Origin: Candidatus Altimarinota bacterium
GTDB lineage: Bacteria; Patescibacteriota; Gracilibacteria; UBA4473
DNA: 64,000 nucleotides
Direction: 5' to 3'
NCBI GenBank assembly: GCA_021734785.1
Contig: JAIPIF010000002.1
Span: 62,001-126,000 of the forward strand
Below, piece after piece: positions 8,358 through 16,875 of the stretch (its first letter is position 1; every line of letters begins with the position of its first letter). The position numbers were made by a program, and so were the translations under genes. The notes below the pieces were generated by a model. That model was not told where the DNA came from and did no database searches. It was given only the letters and a program-made list of their open reading frames with translations.

Positions 8358-9149
8358 CGGTGGAGTTTTTCCGCGCCACTTCCAGAAATATTTCACGGCA
8401 CTCTGGAGATGAATCCAGAAGGTTTTGCGTCCGAGCGATTTGAGCAAATTCCCCCCCGAGAGTCGATTTGGGGAATGAATGGCGTGACTATTTGTGACCT
8501 GCACAATCTTTTTTCCCCGCTCCCAGACGCGTCGACAAAAATCCGTGTCTTCGAGAAACAGAAAGAACCGGGGATCAAATCCACCAATCTCTTCAAACAG
8601 TTTTTTCTCCAGCACCCAAAAGCTTCCCTGACTCCAGTCGGTCGGCACGGCCGACTTTTTTTCTCCTGATTTCGCGGGGACCCCTGCGGTGCCCCGGATG
8701 CGTCGCCAGAGGAGTCCCGCGGGGCTGGGAAATCGGCGGCAATTTTCCAATATTTTTCCATCTTGTGTCTGCAGCACGGGGACCGCGATGCCGACATTTG
8801 GGTTTTGCACAGCTTCCAGCAGCGGCGTCCAGGTTTCTGCCAGAATTTCTACATCGGGATTGAGAATTGCCAGCAGCTCCCCCCGGGCAAATCGCACGCC
8901 TTCGGCATTGCCCCCGCCGTAGCCGTGATTGTGTGCCAGTCGGATCAGGTGGACGCGCTCCTCATCCACAAAAAATTGTTCCAGCGCTTCTGCATCGCCT
9001 CCTTTTTTGGTGGGATTGTCCACGACGATGAATTCCCACTCACACGATGGGGAAAATTGTTCGAGGGATTTCCACAGGGTTTTGATTCGATCCGCGCTCC
9101 CAAAATTGACCGTCACGATCGAAAGTTTTGGCAAAGGGTCCACGTTCAT
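8346..9149 (-). CDS. Glycosyltransferase family 2
   Basis: 267 residues with a GT-A fold: LSIVTVNFGSADRIK, EFIVVDNPTKKGG and the metal-binding ILNPDVEI region, then GSFWVLEKKLFEEIGGFDPRFF and FLEDTDFCRRV, typical of rhamnosyltransferase-like GT2 enzymes. It should transfer a nucleotide sugar to a cell-surface polysaccharide on the cytoplasmic side; donor and acceptor unknown. Transcription probably starts at the ATG itself (TTGACA, 17 bases, CAAAAT, 8 bases, ATG 9149). Confidence 0.9.
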   Translation of the reverse strand: MNVDPLPKLSIVTVNFGSADRIKTLWKSLEQFSPSCEWEFIVVDNPTKKGGDAEALEQFFVDEERVHLIRLAHNHGYGGGNAEGVRFARGELLAILNPDVEILAETWTPLLEAVQNPNVGIAVPVLQTQDGKILENCRRFPSPAGLLWRRIRGTAGVPAKSGEKKSAVPTDWSQGSFWVLEKKLFEEIGGFDPRFFLFLEDTDFCRRVWERGKKIVQVTNSHAIHSPNRLSGGNLLKSLGRKTFWIHLQSAVKYFWKWRGKTPPSVG

Positions 9150-9157
9150 CTTCGGAA

Positions 9158-9189
9158 ATTTTGCGGTTTTTCCGCTTTTTTGTCAAAAT
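9158..9189. promoter_or_regulatory. Fully overlapping divergent promoters of prs and the GT2 gene
   Basis: Leftward: TTGACA (9186-9181), 17 bases, CAAAAT (9163-9158), then 8 bases to ATG 9149. Rightward: TTGCGG (9161-9166), 17 bases, CAAAAT (9184-9189), then 7 bases to ATG 9197. Each -10 overlaps the other's -35. Confidence 0.65.
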
Positions 9190-9196
9190 TCAACCG

Positions 9197-10132
9197 ATGG
9201 AAAATTTCAAAATATTTGCCGGCTCCAGTCACACAAACTTTGCCACCGCTCTGGCAGAAAAATTAGAAATGAAGCTGGGGGCCGTCACCCTCAAGGCTTT
9301 TTCGTGCGGGGAAATGTATGTCAAATTTGAGGAAACCTTTCGGGGCAAAGATGCCTTTCTCGTCCAGACGGGGCGGACGGGACTGATGCACAATGACTTG
9401 ATTGAACTTCTACTGATGATCGACGCGGCGCGCCGCAGTTTCGCCGAAAAAGTTCACGTGGTGATGCCGTACTTTCCCTATTCCCGACAGGACAAAATCC
9501 ATGCCCCGCGCGAGGGGATTTCGGCAAAACTCTTTGCCAATTTGTTGGCGCGTGCAGGAGCAGATCATCTGATTACGATGCATCTGCACAGCGACCAGAT
9601 CCAGGGATTTTTTGATTTCCCGGTGGACAACCTCAATCCGCAGCGGTTATTTCTCAAATATTTCGAATCCAAAAAGCTCAAAGATCCGGTCATTGTTTCT
9701 CCCGATGCGGGCGGGGTCAAGGAAGCAAAACACTTTGCGGACAAGCTGGGATTTCCCCTCGTCCTCCTGCACAAAAATCGCCCCGGACACAATAAAGCAG
9801 AGGTTTCACACGTGATCGGAGACATCGAAGGCAAAACGCCGATTATCATCGACGACATGGTGGACACGGCGGGATCGGTGTGCGGTGCCAAAGAAACACT
9901 TGTAGAGCGGGGGGCGCGGGACGAAGTGTATCTGGCGTGCACGCATCCGATTTTCTCGGGCCCGGCCGTGGAGCGACTGGACAAGGCCGGATTTGCCGAG
10001 ATCCTGGCTACGGACACGCTGCCGGTGGAGCAAAAACCCAAAAACTTTCACGTGCTGTCGGTGGCACCACTCTTTGCCAATGTTATTCAGAATGTCGCGG
10101 CTCGGGAGTCGGTGTCGAAGCTGTACATTTAG
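9197..10132 (+). CDS. prs: Ribose-phosphate pyrophosphokinase
   Basis: 311 residues, family length. It makes PRPP from ribose 5-phosphate and ATP for purine, pyrimidine, NAD, His and Trp synthesis; pyrF, purB and folE in this window belong to pathways that use or follow PRPP. Visible motifs: MENFKIFAGSSHTNFA, VMPYFPYSRQDK, the ATP/regulatory flexible loop and the PRPP loop IIIDDMVDTAGSVCGA (family DDxxDTGGT; the second Gly is Ser here). The frame is open upstream, but ATG 9197 follows the -10 by 7 bases and begins at the conserved N-terminus. Confidence 0.95.
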   Translation: MENFKIFAGSSHTNFATALAEKLEMKLGAVTLKAFSCGEMYVKFEETFRGKDAFLVQTGRTGLMHNDLIELLLMIDAARRSFAEKVHVVMPYFPYSRQDKIHAPREGISAKLFANLLARAGADHLITMHLHSDQIQGFFDFPVDNLNPQRLFLKYFESKKLKDPVIVSPDAGGVKEAKHFADKLGFPLVLLHKNRPGHNKAEVSHVIGDIEGKTPIIIDDMVDTAGSVCGAKETLVERGARDEVYLACTHPIFSGPAVERLDKAGFAEILATDTLPVEQKPKNFHVLSVAPLFANVIQNVAARESVSKLYI

Positions 10133-10220
10133 AGAAGAGAGAAGCCTTGAAGAAAGGAAGTATTGAAGAAAGGCAGAAAATGCTTGACTTTTTTCTCCGA
10201 AAAGTGCAGAGCAGAAGTCG

Positions 10221-12710
10221 ATGCGAAAGATTCTTCTCGCGGTGCTGGGTGTGGCCGTGTGGGGGCATTGTTTTGCCGTGCGCGAGGTGGTGATCTCCGA
10301 GGTCGCCTGGATGGGGACGGAGTTTTCGTACAATGACGAATGGATCGAGCTCCAAAATACCACCATTTCTCCCATTGATCTGACTGGCTGGACGCTTGAC
10401 TCGACGGATGGGACGCCCTCCATTTCTCTTGCCGGGACGATTGCCGCAGAGGGATTCTTTCTCCTGGAGCGAACGGATGACACGACGACGTCGGTGGATG
10501 CTGACCAGATTTATGCAGGTGGAATGGGAAACACCGGCGAAGAACTCATTTTGAAAAATAGTGCCGGTACAGAAATTGATCGCACTCCTGCCGGCGCATG
10601 GCCCGCGGGAGATAATGTGTCCAAAAAAACGATGGAGCGCGCGGACGGTTCTGCCGACGGCAGTCTGGCCACGAGCTGGCAGAGTTTCCTGTCCGACACG
10701 GGGGAGGCCACAGACGCAGGGGGCAACCAAATTTTTGGGACGCCGGGGGCAGCGAGTTCTTCGGCGTCTCCACCGGGACGGCAGTTTGTCTCCGCTCCGG
10801 CGACGGGGCAAATCACGGAAATCTGCCCGGTGGCGATCGGTACGGATGCCGAGTGGTTTGAATTCACGCTCACCGCAGAGGGAGCGGTGGATGTGACGGA
10901 TTTTCAAATCTCCAACGGCACAAGCACAAAATCATTTTCAGAAGGGGTACTTTCTCTGGGCTCTGGGGGGACACAGATCACCGGCACTGCGCTGGCGGAT
11001 GCTGATGGCATCGTGCGCCCCGATCCGTCTTCAGAGGCGGAAACAGTGGATTTGCCGGCGGGACACCTCCTTTTTCTCCCGGAGGAAGAAAACGAGCCGA
11101 TGTATTTTTTCTTCTCTCCGTCTCTGGTTTCCCTCACGGATGGCGGGGGAAGTTTAGAGCTTTTCAATGATTCGAATGAATCGCTCGATCAGATTTCATT
11201 TCCCGATACAAAATCCGGCACCAGCGGTGGAGATCCGTACACGGAGATTTGGAACCGTCACCCGTCGAAGGCGGGAATTTTTTGGCCACGGATTTCTTCG
11301 CAAACGCTCCCCACGCACACCCGGGGACTCCCGAATGCAGAGCCGCCGACGTTCCCCGACGACATCGAGCTTTTGATCTCCGAATTTTCCCCTGACCGTG
11401 GGACCCCACAGGAGGCGGTCGATTTCCTCGAACTCTTGGTTTTTTCGTCTGCGGATGATCCGGCGAATCTCAAAAATGTAGAAATCAAACACAACGGCAC
11501 GACCGTGATCACCGTTCCCAACGATTTTTTTGTCTCTTCTGGGGATCGGATCGTGATCAAGTTTTCTGGAATCGAGACAGCGATTTCCTCTTCCTCCGGG
11601 GTGCACACGATCGGTTCATCGGTGGACAATCTCTCGTCCGGGTCGGGGACGGTGGAGGTGATCCTCTTCGCCGGCACCAGCTGGGAACCCGCGCCTGCCT
11701 CCGGTGCTGATCCAATCGAGGATTTCGTCTGCTGGAAAGACACAGACCTGAGTCAAACTGAGTCAGATCGATTGGCCAAAAACAGGCCCCAAAACTGGAG
11801 CGGGGACTGTGTTGAGATTTCCAACCTGCTTCCAAACGAAGCCCGTGCCCGGAGGGAGCTCACCCCAGATACCGATTCTGCCGCTGATTTTTTCCGCCAT
11901 TTTCTCGGCTCGCCGGGGTTTCCAAATTTATCTCCCAATCCTGCCAACTCCCCCCCAGAGCCCCGGATCAAAGTTCAGGGATCGCAGCGGGTCCACGAGA
12001 CGTCGCTCAATTTCACAGGATTTGATGCTTCGGATCCGGCAGAAACAACGTCGGACCCAGACGGTGCATCAGATTTGGCATCGTTTCAGTGGACGATCGA
12101 CGGCAAAAGCTGCGGCGATTATTCCACCAATTTCTGGGAGTGGCGGCAGACCCGGATCGGTGGTCGGAGCTGCATCGAGGAGTCCGCCAACCCGAATCCC
12201 GATCGCGTGTACTTTAATTTTGACGCCCAAGAATTGTTTGACGTCACACTTGAGGTCACCGATTTCTCCGGGGCGACCGCTTCGGTCACGGTGCCGATGA
12301 CGCGGGATCCGTTTCAAGTCGGCGGCAGTGCGCCAGCGGCGTTTGACGCTTCCCTGCGCCGCTGGATCAAAAAAGAACTGCGTCCCAAAACAGCTTCGCA
12401 AAAAGTGGTTCGCTCTCGCCCACCGGACATCCCCGATTTTTCAGCCGGTGAGGATTTTTTCGACGACTTCTTGGCCATGGCAGATTTGGCCAAGCTCAGC
12501 ATTCAGTTGCGGTTTCAAAACAAACTCCCGCCGCACCAGCCACGACGTGTTTCTCCACCTTCAAAATTAGAAGCACTTCCCCCGCAGTTTCCCCATTTCC
12601 CCAAAACGGTTCCAGCGTTGAGCGATCGCCGAAAATTTTCTCTGCGGCAGCGGCAGCGGATTCGCAAAAATATCGGTTTGATTTTTACTCTGCCTGCTGC
12701 AAGGGGATGA
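10221..12710 (+). CDS. Large exported protein with lamin-tail domains
   Basis: 829 residues. Signal peptide MRKILLAVLGVAVWGHCFAV. Residues about 20-85 form a lamin-tail (LTD) domain: VVISEVAWMGTEFSYNDEWI, ELQNTT and LTGWTLDS. A second, degenerate copy begins at ITEICPVAIGTDAEWFEF (about 195) and a third at LLISEFSPD (about 385). Around 570-690 a PKD/cadherin-like stretch (FTGFDASDPAETTSDPDGAS, then a cysteine pair) follows, and the last 120 residues are Arg/Lys/Pro-rich with no membrane anchor. LTD proteins in these bacteria are thought to sit at the cell surface or bind DNA or sugar; the role here is unknown. The end overlaps the convergent gene by 26 bases. Confidence 0.8.
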   Translation: MRKILLAVLGVAVWGHCFAVREVVISEVAWMGTEFSYNDEWIELQNTTISPIDLTGWTLDSTDGTPSISLAGTIAAEGFFLLERTDDTTTSVDADQIYAGGMGNTGEELILKNSAGTEIDRTPAGAWPAGDNVSKKTMERADGSADGSLATSWQSFLSDTGEATDAGGNQIFGTPGAASSSASPPGRQFVSAPATGQITEICPVAIGTDAEWFEFTLTAEGAVDVTDFQISNGTSTKSFSEGVLSLGSGGTQITGTALADADGIVRPDPSSEAETVDLPAGHLLFLPEEENEPMYFFFSPSLVSLTDGGGSLELFNDSNESLDQISFPDTKSGTSGGDPYTEIWNRHPSKAGIFWPRISSQTLPTHTRGLPNAEPPTFPDDIELLISEFSPDRGTPQEAVDFLELLVFSSADDPANLKNVEIKHNGTTVITVPNDFFVSSGDRIVIKFSGIETAISSSSGVHTIGSSVDNLSSGSGTVEVILFAGTSWEPAPASGADPIEDFVCWKDTDLSQTESDRLAKNRPQNWSGDCVEISNLLPNEARARRELTPDTDSAADFFRHFLGSPGFPNLSPNPANSPPEPRIKVQGSQRVHETSLNFTGFDASDPAETTSDPDGASDLASFQWTIDGKSCGDYSTNFWEWRQTRIGGRSCIEESANPNPDRVYFNFDAQELFDVTLEVTDFSGATASVTVPMTRDPFQVGGSAPAAFDASLRRWIKKELRPKTASQKVVRSRPPDIPDFSAGEDFFDDFLAMADLAKLSIQLRFQNKLPPHQPRRVSPPSKLEALPPQFPHFPKTVPALSDRRKFSLRQRQRIRKNIGLIFTLPAARG

Positions 12711-13758
12711 CCCGGCCAAAAGGGTCATTGGGGAAATCCACCACGCGGATGTCCTGCACGAGAGCCTCACGATTTGTATCAATATTTTCGTAGACATTTT
12801 CGAGTACCAGTCGGTACTGCGTGATTTTCTCGCCCAAAATCTGTCGTGCTTCGGCCTGAATCGAATACCGGAGTTCCTTTTCTTCGGCCTCGATTTTTTT
12901 CTTCAAAAAGGTTTCGAGATTTTCAGGATCCGATCGATCCAGTGCCCGGAGAAAAGCAGCTTCGTTTGTCTGTGCGATTTGGGACTCTCTCGTCGCTCGG
13001 GCCGTGAGCTCTTGCATCTGGTTTGCCAGCGAGGAAAGGATGGGACCCGAAGACTGTACCAATCGATAGAGTTCGCCCATCAGCTTTTCAATTCTCAGCG
13101 ACCGTGCGGCGGGCGAGGGGGCTCTGATTTGTTGGGCAAATGGAATTTCAAAAAGTGCTTCGGTGCGCCGGGTCCAGAGGACGGCATCCGACAGCGTTCC
13201 GGCCTGAGCGTGAAGCCGATTTCGTTCTAGCCAGTAGTGCCAGCTGGTGACCTGGCTCACTGGATTTCCCTGCAGCGAGACACGGAGCGTGGGGACATCT
13301 GTTTTTTGGGAAGGGACTTTGGACTTTGTGGCAGGGGGTTTTGGCTGAGACGTTGGTTTTTTTGGAGTTTCCACGACCGGCTTTTTGTCCGGGGTGTCGT
13401 CCCCCCCACCAAAAAAGCCATCTGGAGTTCCGCCCCAAATGAGCCAGACAACGCCGCCCAGAATGCCCACGACAATTACGACCTTGAGCACATTCCAAAA
13501 AATCTTCTGCACAAGCCAAAAGACATCGCCGTCCGTTTCAATTTCGAGTTCATCCTCTTCGGGCGGTTCTTCGAGAGGATTATTTGTGGCAGAAGAGGGA
13601 GGGGGCGTTTTGTCCTGGGGTGGGAGTGCGGGGTCTTGTGCGCTTTCTTCCGGTTTTTTCTCGGGCGCACTCGACTGCTCCGGCGTTTTGGCGGGAGCGG
13701 ATTCTTCTGCTTTTTGATCGGCAGTTTGCTCGGGAGGATTGGTTTGGTCCTCAGTCAT
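12685..13758 (-). CDS. Single-pass membrane protein with acidic Pro-rich N-terminus
   Basis: 357 residues. Residues 1-75 are Pro/Glu/Ala-rich and disordered. One membrane segment (VFWLVQKIFWNVLKVVIVVG, about 79-105) is followed by a Gly/Lys/Pro linker and, from about 165, a helical domain rich in Arg/Glu (KKKIEAEEKELRYSIQAEAR). By charge, the N-terminal part is probably inside and the helical domain outside. I recognise no family. The start at 13758 lies 6 bases after TAAACT, with TTGAAG 17 bases further upstream. Confidence 0.75.
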   Translation of the reverse strand: MTEDQTNPPEQTADQKAEESAPAKTPEQSSAPEKKPEESAQDPALPPQDKTPPPSSATNNPLEEPPEEDELEIETDGDVFWLVQKIFWNVLKVVIVVGILGGVVWLIWGGTPDGFFGGGDDTPDKKPVVETPKKPTSQPKPPATKSKVPSQKTDVPTLRVSLQGNPVSQVTSWHYWLERNRLHAQAGTLSDAVLWTRRTEALFEIPFAQQIRAPSPAARSLRIEKLMGELYRLVQSSGPILSSLANQMQELTARATRESQIAQTNEAAFLRALDRSDPENLETFLKKKIEAEEKELRYSIQAEARQILGEKITQYRLVLENVYENIDTNREALVQDIRVVDFPNDPFGRVIPLQQAE

Positions 13759-13764
13759 CGGTGG

Positions 13765-13793
13765 AGTTTACCACAACGACTTCAAAACTTCAA
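13765..13793 (-). promoter_or_regulatory. Leaderless promoter of the 13758 gene
   Basis: TTGAAG, 17 bases, TAAACT (13770-13765), 6 bases, ATG. It lies within the 3' end of ruvC, which ends at 13782, so the gene can be transcribed both alone and by read-through. Confidence 0.45.
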
Positions 13794-14258
13794 GTTTCGG
13801 CACGCAAAAAATGCAGCGGCAATGGCATCAGTGGCATCATCGAGTTTTGGCTGCTGCTCCATCCCAAACAGCATCTGGGCCATTTTTTGCATTTCTGCCT
13901 TGGACGCGGATCCATTGCCGGTGAAGCACTGCTTGATTTCGACGGGTTTGGGTTCTACAAGTTTCAATCCAGCTCGCTGTACCAGCAGCAGGAGAATTCC
14001 CCGCGCCTCTGCGACCTGGATGCCGGTGGTGATATTTTGCACGAAAAAAAGATCTTCTACTGACACGACATCTGGTTTGACCGCCTTCAAAATCTGCTCG
14101 AAATCCTCTGCCAATTCCATCAATCGGTCGGACAGCTCCTTTTTCGCATCGGTCGAGATGACCCCAAAATTTTGCAGCACGGGATCATTTTTCTGTCCGC
14201 ATTCGAGCACCGCAAATCCGCACCGTCCGTACCCGGGATCCACACCAAGGATTTTCAT
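13782..14258 (-). CDS. ruvC: Holliday junction resolvase RuvC
   Basis: 158 residues. The four acidic catalytic residues are in place: D7 in MKILGVDPG, E68 in VVSVEDLFF, and D141 and D144 in DDATDAIAAA. The dimer cleaves Holliday junctions made by homologous recombination; partners ruvA and ruvB are not in the window. On the minus strand, TACGCT ends 7 bases before the ATG, with GTGACG 17 bases further up, so the message is likely leaderless. Confidence 0.96.
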   Translation of the reverse strand: MKILGVDPGYGRCGFAVLECGQKNDPVLQNFGVISTDAKKELSDRLMELAEDFEQILKAVKPDVVSVEDLFFVQNITTGIQVAEARGILLLLVQRAGLKLVEPKPVEIKQCFTGNGSASKAEMQKMAQMLFGMEQQPKLDDATDAIAAAFFACRNLKF

Positions 14259-14265
14259 CAGCGGG

Positions 14266-14294
14266 AGCGTACCAAAAATTCATCCCTCCGTCAC
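14266..14294 (-). promoter_or_regulatory. Leaderless promoter of ruvC
   Basis: GTGACG, 17 bases, TACGCT (14271-14266), 7 bases, ATG at 14258. The -35 overlaps the end of the upstream gene. Confidence 0.5.
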
Positions 14295-14644
14295 GCACCG
14301 ACAGAGATAAGCTCAGGAGAAACCTCTTCAATTTTTGTGCGAGTCAAATCTTGAGGAAGAGTAAAAACTTTTTCTTTTTTTTCTGCTGTAGAAGTAGGGG
14401 GCTTCGCCTTTTTTTCCACAACATCTGCGACGTCATTATAGCCTTTTTCTCGCAGGAGCGTGCAGTATTCTTCGACAGATGGTTCTTCCCAGAGACTCAC
14501 CGAGATCCCTAACTGTTGGCACAAGCAGTACAGTGCTCCAGGATCCTTATCCAAAAAAATGCTTGAGATTTGTGCGTGAGTGGATTCGAATGTGTGCGTT
14601 TCCATGAAGGATGATATAAATATTGCTTCCATTTTCTCCGGCAT
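14291..14644 (-). CDS. Hypothetical protein
   Basis: 117 residues if ATG 14644 is used; the frame is open to 14722 and the true start is uncertain. Soluble, with no signal peptide. The middle (QLGISVSLWEEPSVEEYCTL and LREKGYNDVADVVE) looks like a small alpha/beta fold and the C-terminus is Lys/Glu/Thr-rich. AT-rich compared with ruvC. I do not recognise a family. Confidence 0.55.
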   Translation of the reverse strand: MPEKMEAIFISSFMETHTFESTHAQISSIFLDKDPGALYCLCQQLGISVSLWEEPSVEEYCTLLREKGYNDVADVVEKKAKPPTSTAEKKEKVFTLPQDLTRTKIEEVSPELISVGA

Positions 14645-14773
14645 TTTGACGCGTGCAAGTGCCAAAATTTCCTGTCGAAAAAAATAACACCGCCCGTTCC
14701 CACAAAAAAAACAGATCACCAAAAATTGTTTTTATTTTTTTCGGGTTGCGGAGGGGCCAGCTTATTTCAAAAA

Positions 14774-14947
14774 CTAAATTGTAATACGATCAGTCTCAAA
14801 AGAAGGGTCATCATGATTGAAGACAGCCCGGTTTTTTTCGACCATTTCTTTGGCTTTCCTTCGAGCTTCTTCCAAAACCTCCGGTGGAAGTTTGTAATCA
14901 TCAGGATTATAGTTCTTTCCTGGGGCGGGTATTTTTTCAGGAACCAT
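14774..14947 (-). CDS. Small hypothetical protein (57 aa)
   Basis: An ATG at 14947 opens a 57-codon frame ending in TAG at 14774. The product starts MVPEKIPAPGKNYNPDDY and continues with a charged helix (EEARRKAKEMVEKNRA). Composition is protein-like and the gene sits 28 bases after the glmS stop on the same strand, so it is probably the tail of that operon. No Shine-Dalgarno sequence and no recognised family. Confidence 0.55.
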   Translation of the reverse strand: MVPEKIPAPGKNYNPDDYKLPPEVLEEARRKAKEMVEKNRAVFNHDDPSFETDRITI

Positions 14948-14975
14948 TTGAAAAGGTGAAAAAGCCAGTGAAATA

Positions 14976-16733
14976 TTACTTTACGGTCACCGATTTGGCA
15001 AGGTTCCGCGGCATGTCGGGATCCAGGCCCTTCAAAATCGCCAGATGGTACGCGAGGATCTGCACTGGAATGATCGAAGCGATGGCTTGAGAGCCGTTGC
15101 AATCGGGGACGCGGAGCCATTCATCAAACACTTCTGCCGGGGTGGGGGCAATCCCGATGATCCGGGCACCGCGGGCTTTGAGTTCCATCGCGTTGCTCAC
15201 TGTCTCTGGATCATCCCCCAGCACCAGGCAGGGGACACGGTTTTCGATCAGCGCAATCGGGCCGTGTTTGAGCTCGCCGGCGGCAAATCCCTGGGCGTGA
15301 ATGTACGAGACTTCCTGAATCTTGATCGCGGCCTCCAACGCCATCGGGTATAGGGCGCCGCGGCCAATGATGAAGAGGTTTGGGCGATCAACAATTTTTT
15401 CAGCGACATCCCGGACGTGTTCTTCGTACCGGGGATTGAGGAGATCATTGATCGAGCTGGCCGTCGTGCGCAGAATTTCTCGTCCGCGGTTGATGCTGCC
15501 TCGCTCCCTCATTTCTGCATCTGCGTGGGCAAGAAGGAAGCAAAGAGCCATCTGCGCGGTGGCAGCTTTGGTGCTCGCGACGGCCTTCTCCGGCCCGGCA
15601 AAAATCGGCAAATGTGCATCGGCGATCCGTGCGACAGAGGAGGTTTCGACATTGGTGATGGAGAGAATTTTTGCTCCTTTTTTCTTCCCTCGCTCGAGCA
15701 CCTCCAGCACATCGGCGGTCTCCCCCGACTGGCTGATGGCGATCAGGGCAGTGCCTTCATGTACAAATCGCTCAAAGTACGGCATCTCTCCCGCCGGGAC
15801 GACGTTGATCTTTCTCCCGGAAATATCTGCAAAAAAATACTCCGCGGCGGCGGCAACTTTGTGCGCAGTGCCGCAGGCGATGAAGTACACACCGTTTGCC
15901 TGCTTCAAAAGCGCTGCAGCCTGCCTGAGCTTTTCATCCTCGTGATTGATTGCGCGGATGATGGTTTGCTTTTGTTCAAAAATTTCTTTGATCATAAAAT
16001 GCGCAAACTCCCCCTTTTCTGCTTCCTCGGTGGTCCAGTCGACAGTGATGTTCCGTTTGTCCACAGGGGTTCCGGTTTTGAGATTGGAAAAATTGGCCTG
16101 GGCTCCGTGAATGTGCACCATCTCCCCATCGTCGAGATAGTTGACCGTGGTGGTGTACTCCAGAAACGCCGGGATATCTGAGGCAATGAACGTTTCTGTT
16201 TCCCCCCGTCCCAGGATGAGCGGGCTCCCGCGACGGGCCGCCCAGATGCCGGGCTCTCCCTCGACCATCACCAGAATGGCAAACCGGCCCTCAATTTTTT
16301 CGGCCACCGCTCGAATCGCTTCGGCGGTATTTTTTCCTCCCTGGATCTCTCGATCCAGCAGGGCAGCGATGACTTCGGTGTCTGTTTCCGAGTGAAACTT
16401 CCAGTCGTCGAGTGACTTTTTTGCTTCGAGGTAATTTTCAAAAATACCGTTGTGCACGAGCGTGACTTTTCCCACCTGATGGGGATGGGCATTTTCCTTG
16501 GTTACGCCTCCGTGGGTGGCCCAGCGGGTGTGCCCCATAGCTTCGGTGGCGGGGGGAAATTTTTGTTTGACTCCTGAAATTTTTCCCACTTGTTTTTCCA
16601 CGTCGATTTTTTCCCCCTCTCGTACCGCGATACCCCAGGAATCGTAGCCGCGGTACTCGAGTTTTTTGAGTCCCTTGAGCACCATGCTTCCCGCATCATT
16701 TCGTTCCCCGGAAACCGCAAAAATTCCACACAT
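14976..16733 (-). CDS. glmS: Glutamine-fructose-6-phosphate aminotransferase (isomerising)
   Basis: 585 residues, slightly shorter than the usual 600-610. The N-terminal glutaminase begins MCGIFAV with nucleophile Cys2 and GLKKLEYRGYDSWG; two SIS domains follow (ACGTAHKVAAAAEYF, AISQSGETADVLE, then FIIGRGALYPMALEAAIK) with the conserved end NLAKSVTVK. It makes glucosamine 6-phosphate, the first step to UDP-GlcNAc for cell wall and surface glycans, which fits the WecA-type transferase at 41256. No glmS ribozyme is seen upstream. Confidence 0.96.
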   Translation of the reverse strand: MCGIFAVSGERNDAGSMVLKGLKKLEYRGYDSWGIAVREGEKIDVEKQVGKISGVKQKFPPATEAMGHTRWATHGGVTKENAHPHQVGKVTLVHNGIFENYLEAKKSLDDWKFHSETDTEVIAALLDREIQGGKNTAEAIRAVAEKIEGRFAILVMVEGEPGIWAARRGSPLILGRGETETFIASDIPAFLEYTTTVNYLDDGEMVHIHGAQANFSNLKTGTPVDKRNITVDWTTEEAEKGEFAHFMIKEIFEQKQTIIRAINHEDEKLRQAAALLKQANGVYFIACGTAHKVAAAAEYFFADISGRKINVVPAGEMPYFERFVHEGTALIAISQSGETADVLEVLERGKKKGAKILSITNVETSSVARIADAHLPIFAGPEKAVASTKAATAQMALCFLLAHADAEMRERGSINRGREILRTTASSINDLLNPRYEEHVRDVAEKIVDRPNLFIIGRGALYPMALEAAIKIQEVSYIHAQGFAAGELKHGPIALIENRVPCLVLGDDPETVSNAMELKARGARIIGIAPTPAEVFDEWLRVPDCNGSQAIASIIPVQILAYHLAILKGLDPDMPRNLAKSVTVK

Positions 16734-16744
16734 TTTCGCGGGGG

Positions 16745-16773
16745 ATTGTGCAGAAATCGAGGGGGAAAGTCAA
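16745..16773 (-). promoter_or_regulatory. Promoter of glmS
   Basis: TTGACT (16773-16768), 17 bases, CACAAT (16750-16745), then 11 bases to ATG 16733. The leader would be only about 4 bases. Confidence 0.65.
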
Positions 16774-16822
16774 TGTTTGGAAAGAAAGCGTATCGTGGAA
16801 AACAATTTTCCCTCGAAAATCA

Positions 16823-16852
16823 GTTGACACTGAAAAATGACTCCCGGTATCA
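16823..16852 (+). promoter_or_regulatory. Promoter of the FTR1-family gene
   Basis: TTGACA at about 16823, then about 18 bases, then TATCAT at about 16848. This placement makes the ATGs at 16837 and 16852 too early and supports a start at 16876. Confidence 0.55.
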
Positions 16853-16875
16853 TGCGCATCCTCATCCTTTTTCGC

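Noticed and set aside
10083-12502. Several long antisense frames under the lamin-tail gene
   Set aside because: The plus-strand gene has a signal peptide and domain pattern; the antisense frames are Arg/Pro/Ser-rich shadows of GC-rich codons.
16734-16836. glmS ribozyme upstream of glmS
   Set aside because: The leader is only a few bases long by promoter position and no ribozyme core is seen.
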